From NCBI GenBank assembly GCA_026874595.1, contig CM049313.1, positions 30,998,008-31,062,007 on the forward strand: 64,000 bases of DNA. The letters run 5' to 3'. Below the pieces are notes generated by a model that was not told the origin of the DNA, made no database searches, and saw only the letters and a list, made by a program, of their open reading frames with translations. This document shows, piece after piece, positions 22,253-35,411 of the stretch. Every line of letters begins with the position of its first letter. Within the stretch, counting starts at the first letter, position 1. The stretch comes from Sipunculus nudus (Eukaryota; Annelida; Sipuncula; Golfingiida; Sipunculidae). Both the position numbers and the translations under genes were made by a program.

Positions 22253-25079
22253 ACACCCAGACACAGTCTGAGTGTGACTGAGGTGACTGGGCCTGGATTT
22301 CCTCTCACATGGACACAGCCAGGGTATAAATGTGTCATGTTCATTACACCCAGACACAGTCTGAGTGTGACTGAGGTGACTGGGCCTGGACTTCCTCTCA
22401 CATGGACACAGCCAGGGTATCAATGTGTCATGTTCATTACACCCAGACACAGTCTGAGTGTGACTGAGGTGACTGGGCCTGGACTTCCTCTCACATGGAC
22501 ACAGCCAGGGTATCAATGTGTCATGTTCATTACACCCAGACACAGTCTGAGTGTGACTGAGGTGACTGGGCCTGGATTTCCTCTCACATGGACACAGCCA
22601 GGGTATCAATGTGTCATGTTCATTACACCCAGACACAGTCTGAGTGTGACTGAGGTGACTGGGCCTGGACTTCCTCTCACATGGACACAGCCAGGGTATC
22701 AATGTGTCATGTTCATTACACCCAGACAGAGTCTGAGTGTGACTGAGTTGACTGGGCCCGGACTTCCTCTCACATGGACACAGCCAGGGTATCAATGTGT
22801 CATGTTCATTACACCCAGACACAGTCTGAGTGTGACTGAGGTGACTGGGCCTGGATTTCCTCTCACATGGACACAGCCAGGGTATCAATGTGTCATGTTC
22901 ATTACACCCAGACACAGTCTGAGTGTGACTGAGGTGACTGGGCCTGGACTTCCTCTCACATGGACACAGCCAGGTTATCAATGTGTCATGTTCATTACAC
23001 CCAGACACAGTCTGAGTGTGACTGAGGTGACTGGGCCTGGACTTCCTCTCACATGGACACAGCCAGGGTATCAATGTGTCATGTTCATTACACCAAGACA
23101 CAGTCTGAGTGTGACTGAGGTGACTGGGCCCGGACTTCCTCTCACATGGACACAGCAAGGGTATCAATGTGTCATGTTCATTACATCCAGACACAGTCTG
23201 AGTGTGACTGAGGTGACTGGGCCTGGACTTCCTCTCACATGGACACAGCAAGGGTATCAATGTGTCATGTTCATTACACCCAGACACAGTCTGAGTGTGA
23301 CTGAGGTGACTGGGCTTGGACTTCCTCTCACATGGACACAGCCAGGGTATCAATGTGTCATGTTCATTACACACTCAGACTGTTACACCCAGACACAGTC
23401 TGAGTGTGACTGAGGTGACTGGGCTTGGACTTCCTCTCACATAGACACAGCCAGGGTATCAATGTGTCATGTTCATTACACCCAGTCACAGTCTTAGTGT
23501 GACTGAGGTGACTGGGCTTGGACTTCCTCTCACATGGACACAGCCAGGGTATCAATGTGTCATGTTCATTACACCCAGACACAGTCTGAGTGTGACTGAG
23601 GTGACTGGGCCTGGACTTCCTCTCACATGGACACAGCCAGGGTATCAATGTGTCATGTTCATTACACCCAGACACAGTCTGAGTGTGACTGAGGTGACTT
23701 GGCTTGGACTTCCTCTCACATGGACACAGCCAGGGTATCAATGTGTCATGTTCATTACACACTCAGACTGTTACACCCAGACACAGTCTGAGTGCGACTG
23801 AGGTGACTGGGCTTGGACTTCCTCTCACATGGACACAGCCAGGGTATCAATGTGTCATGTTCATTACACCCAGTCACAGTCTGAGTGTGACTGAGGTGAC
23901 TGGGCCTGAACTTCCTCTCACATGGACACAGCAAGGGTATCAATGTGTCATGTTCAATACACCCAGAAACAGTCTGAGTGTGACTGAGGTGACTGGGCCT
24001 GGACTTCCTCTCACATGGACACAGCAAGGGTATCAATGTGTCATGTTCATTACATCCAGACACAGTCTGAGTGTGACTGAGGTGACTGGGCTTGGACTTC
24101 CTCTCACATGGACACAGCCAGGGTATCAATGTGTCATGTTCATTACACACTGAGACTGTTACACCCAGACACAGTCTGAGTGTGACTGAGGTGACTTGGC
24201 CTGGATTTCCTCTCACATGGACACAGCTAGGGTATCAATGTGTCATGTTCATTACACCCAGTCACAGTCTGAGTGTGACTGAGGTGACTGGGCCTGGACT
24301 TCCTCTCACATGGACACAGCAAGGGTATCAATGTGTCATGTTCATTACACCCAGACACAGTCTGAGTGTGACTGAGGTGACTGGGCCTGGACTTCCTCTC
24401 ACATGGACACAGCAAGGGTATCAATGTGTCATGTTCATTACACCCAGACACAGTCTGAGTGTGACTGAGGTGACTGGGCCTGGACTTCCTCTCACATGGA
24501 CACAGCCAGGGTATCAATGTGTCATGTTCATTACATCCAGACACAGTCTGAGTGTGACTGAGGTGACTGGGCCTGGACTTCCTCTCACATGGACACAGCC
24601 AGGGTATCAATGTGTCATGTTCATTACACCCAGACACAGTCTGAGTGTGACTGAGGTGACTTGGCCTGGATTTCCTCTCACATGGACACAGCCAGGGTAG
24701 CAATGTGTCATGTTCATTACACCCAGACACAGTCTGAGTGTGACTGAGGTGACTGGGCCTGGACTTCCTCTCACATGGACACAGCTAGGGTATCAATGTG
24801 TCATGTTCATTACACCCAGACACAGTCTGAATGTGACTGAGGTGACTGGGCCTGGATTTCCTCTCACATGGACACAGCCAGGGTATCAATGTGTCATGTT
24901 CATTACACCCAGACACAGTCTGAATGTGACTGAGGTGACTTGGCCTGGACTTCCTCTCACATGGACACAGCCAGAGTATCAATGTGTCATGTTCATTACA
25001 CCCAGACACAGTCTGAGTGTGACTGAGGTGACTGGGCCTGGATTTCCTCTCACATGGACACAGCCAGAGTATCAATGTG

Positions 25080-26400
25080 TCATGTTCATTACACCCAGAC
25101 ACAGTCTGAGTGTGACTGAGTTGACTGGGCCTGGACTTCCTCTCACATGGACGCAGCCAGGGTATCAATGTGTCATGTTCATTACACCCAGACACAGTCT
25201 GAGTGTGACTGAGGTGACTGGGCCTGGATTTCCTCTCACATGGACACAGCCAGGGTATCAATGTGTCATGTTCATTACACCCAGACACAGTCTGAGTGTG
25301 ACTGAGGTGACTGGGCCTGGATTTCCTCTCACATGGACACAGCCAGGGTATCAATGTGTCATGTTCATTACACCCAGACGCAGTCTGAGTGTGACTGAGG
25401 TGACTGGGCCTGGACTTCCTCTCACATGGACACAGCCAGGGTATCAATGTGTCATGTTCATTAATCCAGACACAGTCTGAGTGTGACTGAGGTGACTGGG
25501 CCTTTACTTCCTCTCACATGGACACAGCCAGGGTATCAATGTGTCATGTTCATTACACCCAGACACAGTCTGAGTGTGACTGAGGTGACTGGGCCTGAAC
25601 TTCCTCTCACATGGACACAGCAAGGGTATCAATGTGTCATGTTCATTACACCCAGACACAGTCTGAGTGTGACTGAGGTGACTGGGCCCGGATTTCCTCT
25701 CACATGGACACAGCCAGAGTATCAATGTGTCATGTTCATTACACCCAGACACAGTCTGAGTGTGACTGAGTTGACTGGGCCCGGACTTCCTCTCACATGG
25801 ACACAGCCAGGGTATCAATGTGTCATGTTCATTACACCCAGACACAGTCTGAATGTGACTGAGGTGACTTGGCCTGGACTTCCTCTCACATGGACACTGC
25901 CAGGGTATCAATGTGTCATGTTCATTACACCCAGACACAGTCTGAGTGTGACTGAGGTGACTTGGCCTGGATTTCCTCTCACATGGACACAGCCAGAGTA
26001 TCAATGTGTCATGTTCATTACACCCAGACACAGTCTGAGTGTGACTGAGTTGACTGGGCCTGGACTTCCTCTCACATGGACACAGCCAGGGTATCAATGT
26101 GTCATGTTCATTACACCCAGACACAGTCTGAGTGTGACTGAGGTGACTGGGCCTGGATTTCCTCTCACATGGACACAGCCAGGGTATCAATGTGTCATGT
26201 TCATTACACCCAGACACAGTCTGAGTGTGACTGAGGTGACTGGGCCTGGATTTCCTCTCACATGGACACAGCCAGGGTATCAGTGTGTCATGTTCATTAC
26301 ACCCAGACGCAGTCTGAGTGTGACTGAGGTGACTGGGCCTGGACTTCCTCTCACATGGACACAGCCAGGGTATCAATGTGTCATGTTCATTACACCCAGA
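25080..26400. repeat. ~929-bp higher-order repeat in the 93-bp satellite
   Basis: The unit order marked by GAGTTGACTGGG, two GATTTCC units and a CCAGACGCAGTC unit is repeated with the ACGCAG landmark at 25380 and 26309. The 929-bp spacing is ten units less one base, the base lost at ATTAATCCAGAC near 25462. Confidence 0.82.
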
Positions 26401-29400
26401 CACAGTCTGAGTGTGACTGAGGTGACTGGGCCTTTACTTCCTCTCACATGGACACAGCCAGGGTATCAATGTGTCATGTTCATTACACCCAGACACAGTC
26501 TGAGTGTGACTGAGGTGACTGGGCCTGGATTTCCTCTCACATGGACACAGCCAGAGTATCAATGTGTCATGTTCATTACACCCAGACACAGTCTGAGTGT
26601 GACTGAGTTGACTGGGCCCGGACTTCCTCTCACATGGACACAGCCAGGGTATCAATGTGTCATGTTCATTACACCCAGACACAGTCTGAGTGTGACTGAG
26701 TTGACTGGGCCCGGACTTCCTCTCACATGGACACAGCCAGGGTATCAATGTGTCATGTTCATTACACCCAGACACAGTCTGAGTGTGACTGAGGTGACTG
26801 GGCCTGGATTTCCTCTCACATGGACACAGCCAGGGTATCAATGTGTCATGTTCATTACACCCAGACACAGTCTGAGTGTGACTGAGGTGACTGGGCCTGG
26901 ACTTCCTCTCACATGGACACAGCCAGGGTAACAATGTGTCATGTTCATTACACCCAGACACAGTCTGAGTGTGACTGAGGTGACTGGGCCTGGACTTCCT
27001 CTCACATGGACACAGCCAGGGTAACAATGTGTCATGTTCATTACATCCAGACACAGTCTGAGTGTGACTGAGGTGACTGGGCTTGGACTTCCTCTCACAT
27101 GGACACAGCCAGGGTATCAATGTGTCATGTTCATTACACCCAGACACAGTCTGAGTGTGACTGAGGTGACTGGGCCTGGATTTCCTCTCACATGGACACA
27201 GCCAGGGTATCAATGTGTCATGTTCATTACACCCAGACACAGTCTGAGTGTGACTGAGGTGACTGGGCCTGAACTTCCTCTCACATGGACACAGCCAGGG
27301 TATCAATGTGTCATGTTCATTACACCCAGACACAGTCTGAGTGTGACTGAGGTGACTGGGCTTGGACTTCATCTCACATGGACACAGCCAGGGTATCAAT
27401 GTGTCATGTTCATTACACCCAGACACAGTCTGAGTGTGACTGAGTTGACTGGGCCTGGACTTCCTCTCACATGGACACAGCAAGGGTATCAATGTGTCAT
27501 GTTCATTACACCCAGTCACAGTCTGAGTGTGACTGAGGTGACTGGGCCTGAACTTCCTCTCACATGGACACAGCCAGAATATCAATGTGTCATGTTCATT
27601 ACATCAAGACACAGTCTGAGTGTGACTGAGGTGACTGGGCTTGGACTTCCTCTCACATGGACACAGCCAGAGTATCAATGTGTCATGTTCATTACACCCA
27701 GACACAGTCTGAGTGTGACTGAGGTGACTGGGCTTGGACTTCCTCTCACATGGACACAGCCAGGGTATCAATGTGTCATGTTCTTTACACCCAGACACAG
27801 TCTGAGTGTGACTGAGGTGACTGGGCCTGGACTTCCTCTCACATGGACACAGCCAGGGTATCAATGTGTCATGTTCATTACACCCAGACACAGTCTGAGT
27901 GTGACTGAGGTGACTGGGCCTGGATTTCCTCTCACATGGACACAGCCAGAGTATCAATGTGTCATGTTCATTACACCCAGACACAGTCTGAGTGTGACTG
28001 AGGTGACTGGGCCTGGACTTCCTCTCACATGGACACAGCCAGGGTATCAATGTGTCATGTTCATTACACCCAGACACAGTCTGAGTGTGACTGAGTTGAC
28101 TGGGCCTGGACTTCCTCTCACATGGACACAGCCAGGGTATCAATGTGTCATGTTCATTACATCCAGACACAGTCTGAGTGTGACTGAGGTGACTGGGCTT
28201 GGACTTCCTCTCACATGGACACAGCCAGGGTATCAATGTGTCATGTTCATTACATCCAGACACAGTCTGAGTGTGACTGAGGTGACTGGGCTTGGACTTC
28301 CTCTCACATGGACACAGCCAGGGTATCAATGTGTCATGTTCATTACATCCAGACACAGTCTGAGTGTGACTGAGGTGACTGGGCTTGGACTTCCTCTCAC
28401 ATGGACACAGCCAGGGTATCAATGTGTCATGTTCATTACATCCAGACACAGTCTGAGTGTGACTGAGGTGACTGGGCTTGGACTTCCTCTCACATGGACA
28501 CAGCCAGAGTATCAATGTGTCATGTTCATTACATCCAGACACAGTCTGAGTGTGACGGAGGTGACTGGGCTTGGACTTCCTCTCACATGGACACAGCCAG
28601 GGTATCAATGTGTCATGTTCATTACATCCAGACACAGTCTGAGTGTGACTGAGGTGACTGGGCTTGGACTTCCTCTCACATGGACACAGCCAGAGTATCA
28701 GTGTGTCATGTTCATAACACCCAGACACAGTCTGAGTGTGACTGAGGTGACTGGGCTTGGACTTCCTCTCACATGGACACAGCCAGGGTATCAATGTGTC
28801 ATGTTCATTACACCCAGACACAGTCTGAGTGTGACTGAGTTGACTGGGCCTGGACTTCCTCTCACATGGACACAGCAAGGGTATCAATGTGTCATGTTCA
28901 TCACACCCAGACACAGTCTGAGTGTGACTGAGGTGACTGGGCTTGGACTTCCTCTCACATGGACACAGCCAGGGTATCAATGTGTCATGTTCATTACACC
29001 CAGACACAGTCTGAGTGTGACTGAGTTGACTGGGCCCGGACTTCCTCTCACATGGACACAGCAAGGGTATCAATGTGTCATGTTCATTACACCCAGACAC
29101 AGTCTGAGTGTGACTGAGGTGACTGGGCCTGGATTTCCTCTCACATGGACACAGCCAGGGTATCAATGTGTCATGTTCATTACACCCAGACACAGTCTGC
29201 GTGTGACTGAGGTGACTGGGCCTGGACTTCCTCTCACATGGACACAGCCAGGGTATCAATGTGTCATGTTCATTACACCCAGACACAGTCTGAGTGTGAC
29301 TGAGGTGACTGGGCTTGGACTTCCTCTCACATGGACACAGCCAGGGTATCAATGTGTCATGTTCGTTACACCCAGACACAGTCTGAGTGTGACTGAGGTG

Positions 29401-30008
29401 ACTGGGCCTGGACTTCCTCTCACATGGACACAGCCAGGGTATCAATGTGTCATGTTCATTACACCCAGACACAGTCTGAGTGTGACTGAGGTGACTGGGC
29501 TTGGACTTCCTCTCACATGGACACAGCCAGGGTATCAATGTGTCATGTTCATTACATCCAGACACAGTCTGAGTGTGACTGAGGTGACTGGGCTTGGACT
29601 TCCTCTCACGTGGACACAGCAAGGGTATCAATGTGTCATGTTCATTACACCCAGACACAGTCTGAGTGTGACTGAGTTGACTGGGCCTGGACTTCCTCTC
29701 ACATGGACACAGCCAGGGTATCAATGTGTCATGTTCATTACACCCAGACACAGTCTGAGTGTGACTGAGGTGAGTTGGCCTGGACTTCCTCTCACATGGA
29801 CACAGCCAGGGTATCAATGTGTCATGTTCATTACACCCAGACACAGTCTGAGTGTGACTGAGGTGACTGGGCCTGGACTTCCTCTCACATGGACATAGCC
29901 AGGGTATCAATGTGTCATGTTCATTACACCCAGACACAGTCTGAGTGTGACTGAGGTGACTGGGCCTGGACTTCCTCTCACGTGGACACAGCAAGGGTAT
30001 CAATGTGT

Positions 30009-30787
30009 TAGAGGGCCCATCCATTAACAGATTAGTTAACGGATGATAACTCCATTTTCTGCATCTTTCATTATGCCCATAAAGGTACACAGGCAACTGC
30101 AGATAATCATATACAAAAAAATTAACTGTTGCCGCAAAATTTAATAATTTAGGTTTTTATGAAAATATTTTCATAATCAATTGACCAATCCATGAACTCT
30201 ATGTGACTTTAATCGCATATCCATTCACTGAATAATCATGAGCAGAGCAGTTGCGAGTATAACCAACCAACTAACTGTTGACAAACGGTCAATCATCCCA
30301 CAAGCGCAAAATTTGCATCATTTCGGCGACTCTCCCAAACAGAACTTGTAGTCTGCACCAGTACCTGTGTCGGCATGTTTTCTGGGATATTTTATTATAC
30401 AAAAGAGACAGTATAAAAAGTTCAAGGCCAAAGGGTGCAGGATCATTCCGCCAGCTACCTGGTGAATAATAATGTCTTACCAAGCACATAATTTGTATGA
30501 GACAAATCATCCAAAATATGGCCAAACATTTCACAATGACTGCGATACATTGAGCACTGGAGATCAGAGATATGGCAATTCCAGCTGATGACGTTAGTCA
30601 ATCAGTGCCATATGTCATCGACCTTTGTGAAGTCACTATTGTCTTGTAAAGAGCTCTCAAAACCATGGGCATAGATAGCCTTCTGTGTGGGAGTGCATTA
30701 GCATAACTAGGTTAAAAGGGTGGGGCATTAAGGGACTGGTGGTAAGGTCAATTTCAGCTTAGCACCGTGACCCACAGGTCCCTTGTT
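30009..30787 (+). mobile_element. 3' portion of AGCTCAGCTGAC-type element
   Basis: The left edge GGGCCCATCCATTAACAGAT then GGATGATAACTCCA resembles 55500-55860 of the longer copy. The right edge GTGACCCACAGGTCCCTTGTT (30767-30787) is the family terminal motif. The interior is diverged and I see no coding potential beyond chance frames of 63-81 codons. Confidence 0.55.
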
Positions 30788-31262
30788 TTGTTTTGCACAC
30801 AATATCTGAAAGATAATATGCTTCATCTTTCTCAAATCTACAGGGATGATTGGTACACATGAAGGCCCGTGCCCTGTGGAAAAACAGACATAATGTAAAT
30901 TCAATGTAGCTGCCAGAGCACAATCGGTGATTTTCTTTTGTGCACTTTATTTCAGGGAAAAAACATTTGATCTTTCTCAAATTCAGAGAGTTGATTGTTG
31001 CCTATGAAAGCTCCAGCTATATCCAAATACAGACCCATCTGGAAAACCATATGGCAGCCAGAGCTATGTAGCAAATTTTCTTTCTTGCGCATCCCAAAAA
31101 GAATGTGTTTTATCTTTCTCAAATTAACAAGGATGATCGGTGTCCATAAGAGCTTCAACCCTATCAAATTACAGACCTGCTCAAAATCCAACATGGCTGC
31201 CACAGAACAATCACTGATTTTCTTTTGAGCTCAGTATTTTAGAGAGACGATGTTCTCAAATT
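30788..31262. repeat. diverged ~140-bp tandem repeat, 3-4 units
   Basis: ATCTTTCTCAAAT recurs at 30825, 30970 and 31112, and as TGTTCTCAAAT near 31250. Each is followed by a GATGATTGGT/GATGATCGGT-like stretch and later by CTGCCAGAGCACAATC or CTGCCACAGAACAATC. Periods are 145, 142 and about 137 bp. The units are old and probably internal to a transposon. Confidence 0.75.
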
Positions 31263-32250
31263 GTTTGGGGGGAGGGGGAATTTGTGCCTTAATTAGGAGT
31301 CATGCCGTATGATTTACAGAGACCTGACTAATATACAGTATTATACCGGGCCAGCAGAACACAATCACTGATTTTCTTTCAAGAATATTTAACAGAAAAT
31401 TGACTCTCATGAGGGGAGCAGTGCTTTCAAATTTCAGACTCCTGTTAAATCTAGTTTCAGGCAAATATTTTAGAAATCAGTTTGCAAAAGCATTTTTGAT
31501 AATCCTGTGATTTATCTAAATATTGGTCACATTTTAATTATTTGTGGTAATATCTGACATCCAATATGGCCCCAGGGCTGACATTTGCAGGAATTGGCAA
31601 TCACGGGGCCCTTACAGAGGACCTTTACAGTCCAAAATCTCTAGTTTGTGAATGCTATTTAGTGTAACTTTTGAACCACTCATTATATTTTCATGAAAAT
31701 TCAAATCATGAAATGATTCAACCAAACTCTTGGAAGTGTTAGAAAAAGATAACCTTGACCTTTATCTTCAAGGTCAAATTTTTGAATGCTGTGACTTTTT
31801 TAGTATTGCATAACAAAATAACCTCATTCTAGTACACTTTTAATGAACTACAGGGTTACTCATTTTATCCATGAGCTAAAGAGTCTCTCACTTAATTCAT
31901 GTACTGTAGGGACTTTATTCATATAATGTATACATATACTATATGGTGTCTCACTGAATGTCCACCTCTTGATTTTATGATGTAGAAAGGCTACACTGTA
32001 ACAAACTGGTATAATGTTCAAACTACAGGTACATTGAGATTTAACAAAGAACAATCAGATGTTTGCCTTTTACATAATAACATTTTTAGTATAGTTGAAG
32101 TAATGTGGATAAGTCAAAGCAGACTGAAGACATGGCTTCACAGACCACCACAGAATAAAGCTACATCTAATACTAGTACGCAGATTATGGCACCATGCAG
32201 AACATATGGTAAGCAGATTGCAGTTTATATTCAGATTTATTTCTCCCCTC
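31263..32250. other. non-coding sequence, probable old element remnants
   Basis: Contains CACAATCACTGATTTTCTTT at 31352, echoing the preceding repeat, and CCTTGACCTTTATCTTCAAGG near 31755. No gene is supportable. Confidence 0.5.
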
Positions 32251-32261
32251 AGAATTCCATT

Positions 32262-32400
32262 TTGATGAGCCCATCTTTTGGACGGGTTATACTGTGGTTG
32301 GGCAGCGTCTGTCTGTTTGTTGGTTTATTCATTAACCTTAGATATCAGCATGATAACTTACCAAGAATTTGATGGATTTTCACGAAATTCATTATCAATA
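32262..32400 (+). mobile_element. GAGCCCATCTTTTGGACGGG element fragment
   Basis: GATGAGCCCATCTTTTGGAC then GGGTTATACTGTGG, a GTCTGTCTGTTTGTTGGT tract and GATGGATTTTCACGAAATTC look like the start of a dispersed element type I associate with molluscan genomes (from memory, not verified). Confidence 0.4.
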
Positions 32401-32458
32401 TTCTGCAATATAGTATAGTACACAGAAATATGATCTTTCATAATGATGTGATGTATAA

Positions 32459-32546
32459 CATTAACATAGTGTTTATACAGGGAAATCTAACCTTCAATTA
32501 TGATCTGTTGTGTATCATTAACATAATGGTTATACAGGGAAATCTG
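32459..32546. repeat. ~58-bp tandem duplication
   Basis: CATTAACATAGTGTTTATAC-AGGGAAATCT recurs as CATTAACATAATGGTTATAC-AGGGAAATCT about 58 bp downstream. Two diverged copies are visible. Confidence 0.8.
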
Positions 32547-32651
32547 AACTTCAGTACTGACCTGGTTAATGCTATACAACAGGTCATTTAAAAAAGTGTT
32601 CCTCCCTTGACCTTTGTGTACCTGTTATAGAATTTTGTTTCTGTTCTTAAT

Positions 32652-34190
32652 TTTTAGCTCAGCTGACTTTAAGTCATCTTAGCTATAGTCATGCATGCAT
32701 GGTCCTTTGTCCGTTGTCTGTCCAGCTGTCGTGCCTTCCAGTCGTCCATTTGTTAACAGGGCAAGTTTTGAAACCGTTAGACCTACGAATCCAAAATTTT
32801 ACAAAGAGTTAGATGTTCCTAAGTTCTCCTACCAAACCTGAAACTTGGTCACTGTGACTTTCGTTCCTTTGAGAAATTCAGGAAAAACATCTGTTTTCCA
32901 TAAAAACCGATTGTTAACTTCAAAACTGCCCACTATGAAAACTGCTGTTGTTATTCTATTCATACTTGATATAACCATGTCTGCATATAATACCTATGTA
33001 CATACCAGAAATTAGGTCAAAATTGCACAAATCTTTGAAGTTTTGGGCCCATGCAACCATAATGCACTTTGTCAAAAATCACAGAATATATTTACTCCAT
33101 TAACATGATAATTTGTTAAGCTAGAGAGTTTATTTCAAGTTGTTAACCAGAAATAGTAGATCAATTTTTTTTAATGTGTTAAGTTATCAGCATAAATGTA
33201 AAATCATTACCTAAAATTTTGCCCAACTTTGACTTAGGCACATTTTTTTCCTGTATGTACATTTGCTTTTATTTTCACATGAAGAACAGATAAGGTGTTA
33301 AGCTAATAAAATCTGAAATTTGAAAGGAAGGGTAGCTTTTATCAAGTTTTCATACAATATGTCAAGTGTTGTTTATATCAAGCCAACACAGTCCAGTGGT
33401 CTGCAGTCAAAGATGCAGCCTCACCTATGTTATGTAACGGCTTCATTCAGGCATCTTCCTTGATTCAGCTTAGCTACTTCACTGGGGAAGCAGGGGTCAC
33501 AGGTGTACAGTTCTTCTCATATCACCGTCCCACCAACCTCCACCCCTACTATCAAGTGTAGTGCAAAAATATGTGTTTGAAATGAATTTCCTTAATTGTA
33601 AAGCTGTTTCCACTCCATTGTTCAAAACTGTTTTAAATCAAGGAGTAATCAATAATGCCATGTTGTGGTGATGTAACATTTTTAAAGAAATCAATTTAGT
33701 TTTAAATAATTTTAACAAATTAAAATATAATTAAACCCATCAGGAAGCATAATTTGATAATATATGACCTAAATTATGGATAAAAAAAGGTACATTTAAA
33801 AATTGTAAATTCTAAATCAAGTTATATTTTCAGATATTTATTGTTTTGCAAATTTATAAAATATACAAATTTTTGTGGTAAAAAATAAATACATGTGTAA
33901 ACACAATGAGTTGTTAACTGACAAAATTAGGGATATATGGTGATCCAGTTTAGAATTGTGAATAAACTTATGTATTCAGATACATATGTAATATTGCAAC
34001 TGTATAAAATTTATAAACATGAAAAAAATTTGATGTAATGAAAAGAATGAGGACCTTATGCAAACATTTGTTCATTATTTTCCTGCCTCAGCAGAATATG
34101 AAATAAAGTGATTGTTTTGTTTGTGTATCTCTCTGTCTGTTTATAAATATTTGATAATTATGAATAAACTTTTCCTCCTGTAAGCACTGT
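32652..34190 (+). mobile_element. AGCTCAGCTGAC-family element, long copy (plus)
   Basis: It starts AATTTTTAGCTCAGCTGACT and contains GTCCGTTGTCTGTCCAGCTG, ACTTGGTCACTGTGACTTTC, TTTTGGGCCCATGCAACCAT and ATTTTGCCCAACTTTGAC. These are followed by CACAGGTGTACAG, TTTCCACTCCATTG, CAAGGAGTAATCAATAATGC and TTAAACCCATCAGGAAGCAT. It is collinear with the reverse complement of 9290-10626. No long open frame is present. Confidence 0.75.
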
Positions 34191-34460
34191 TGCATTAAAT
34201 TTTATATCCTTTAGGTTGTGCAGAGGTCTTGTAACTCTCACAATTAACCTCCCACCCTGCCATTAAGCCCTTCCACCTGTGGACTTGCCCATTAGTTTTA
34301 TAGCAACTGCATAAGGATTTATTAAATGAGATAACAAATAAGGATCTAATTGAAACATGTATTATATTCTTGCCTCAGCAGAATAAAGTGATCAGCTCTG
34401 TCCATTCTGTTTATCAATAAACAAATTATAATTATGAATCAACATTTTGCCTATAAGCAC
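34060..34460. repeat. two diverged ~280-bp-spaced copies
   Basis: TTGCCTCAGCAGAAT / CTGCCTCAGCAGAAT, AATTATGAATAAAC / AATTATGAATCAAC and TAAGCACTGTTG / TAAGCACTATTG recur in order about 280 bp apart, so the tail of the preceding element is partly duplicated. Confidence 0.7.
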
Positions 34461-34495
34461 TATTGAATTCCAACCCTCTCTCTCACTCTTTCTTA

Positions 34496-34518
34496 ATCTC
34501 TCTCTCTCTCTCTCTCTC
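34496..34518. repeat. (CT)n microsatellite
   Basis: Uninterrupted CT dinucleotides at 34498-34518 preceded by imperfect CT-rich sequence. Confidence 0.95.
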
Positions 34519-35411
34519 ACACCTCCTCCTCCTCCCTTCCTCCATCAAGACTTAACTATAAATACATTAACACATTTTTTGTTGGTCATATGTATCCTTT
34601 CATTTAACTATTTGGCACATAATGGTTTCATTTTATTATTGCATTTTTAGCAAACCTGTGAGCTTATGCGATGGCTTATGCATCTGCCGTCCAAGGCTGG
34701 CTGTCCCCTGTCCATGGCTGTAAGTCAGAAACCGTCAGAGCTAGCAGCTCCAAAGTACATGTAAGAATTAGTCACATGTAAAACTTGGTGCCCTAGAGCT
34801 AATTATTGGGTATCTGCATTAATTTAGTTTAATAAAAACCTTTAAAATTCTTCTTTTTTGAAACTGTCCAGTCAAATTGTCCAATATTTCACAGAAATGT
34901 TCCCTGGAACAATCTCTTTCAAGTTTGTTCAAATGGTTCCAGTTCGGTAATTTTTTTACCAAGTTACAGTAAGTTGAACTTAGTCATTTGCATGCTAAAA
35001 TTACAATCTCAGAAACGGCTGGAGCTATCATCACCAAATTTTATGCCAATGTTTGTCACATAAGTCATATCTGAAATTGAGATGTTGGTGGCGCCACCTA
35101 CATTGATCTGTTTTTTACAAGCAAAAATGTAAGTTTAGACTCTTCTAGCTTATACACTGTTTTTTTAAGAAACTGTTAAGCTGATTGGTTTAAACTTTAC
35201 AGGAATTGTTCTATGGTATTGTTCTGTCAGTTTTATAAGAATAGATTGGGTAAATGCAGATTTAAAAAAGCAGTGTAGCCAATTGAAAAAGGCTTTCAGT
35301 GTTTGAAAACAGATTTGGCAGCATGGCAAGTTTTAACATGTCAAGTCAAGAGGTCAATCAGTGCACCCAGGTGCAGTCCAGACATCACCATGGCAACTGA
35401 CCTGGCTCTGC

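Larger units (their letters stand above)
18402..30008. repeat. 93-bp satellite array (~125 units, 11.6 kb)
   Basis: Units of 93 bp contain GACTGAGGTGACTGGGCCTG, GACTTCCTCTCACATGGACA, CAGCCAGGGTATCAATGTGT, CATGTTCATTACACCCAGAC and ACAGTCTGAGTGT. Recurrent variants are GGCCTGG/GGCTTGG, GACTTCC/GATTTCC, GAGGTGAC/GAGTTGAC and CAGCCAGGG/CAGCAAGGG. Because 93 is 31 codons, open frames reach 954 codons (plus) and 830 codons (minus). The same variant bases change residues on both strands, with no excess of silent change, and there is no non-repeat coding sequence at either end. Units differ by single substitutions and by a recurrent 16-bp insertion. The right edge adjoins an AGGGCCCATCCATTAACAGA sequence related to 55500. 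Confidence 0.97.

Noticed and set aside
18389-30096. Very long open frames on both strands taken as repetitive protein genes
   Set aside because: They consist only of satellite units of 31 codons, overlap on opposite strands, end at random indels and show no silent-change bias in the variants I compared.
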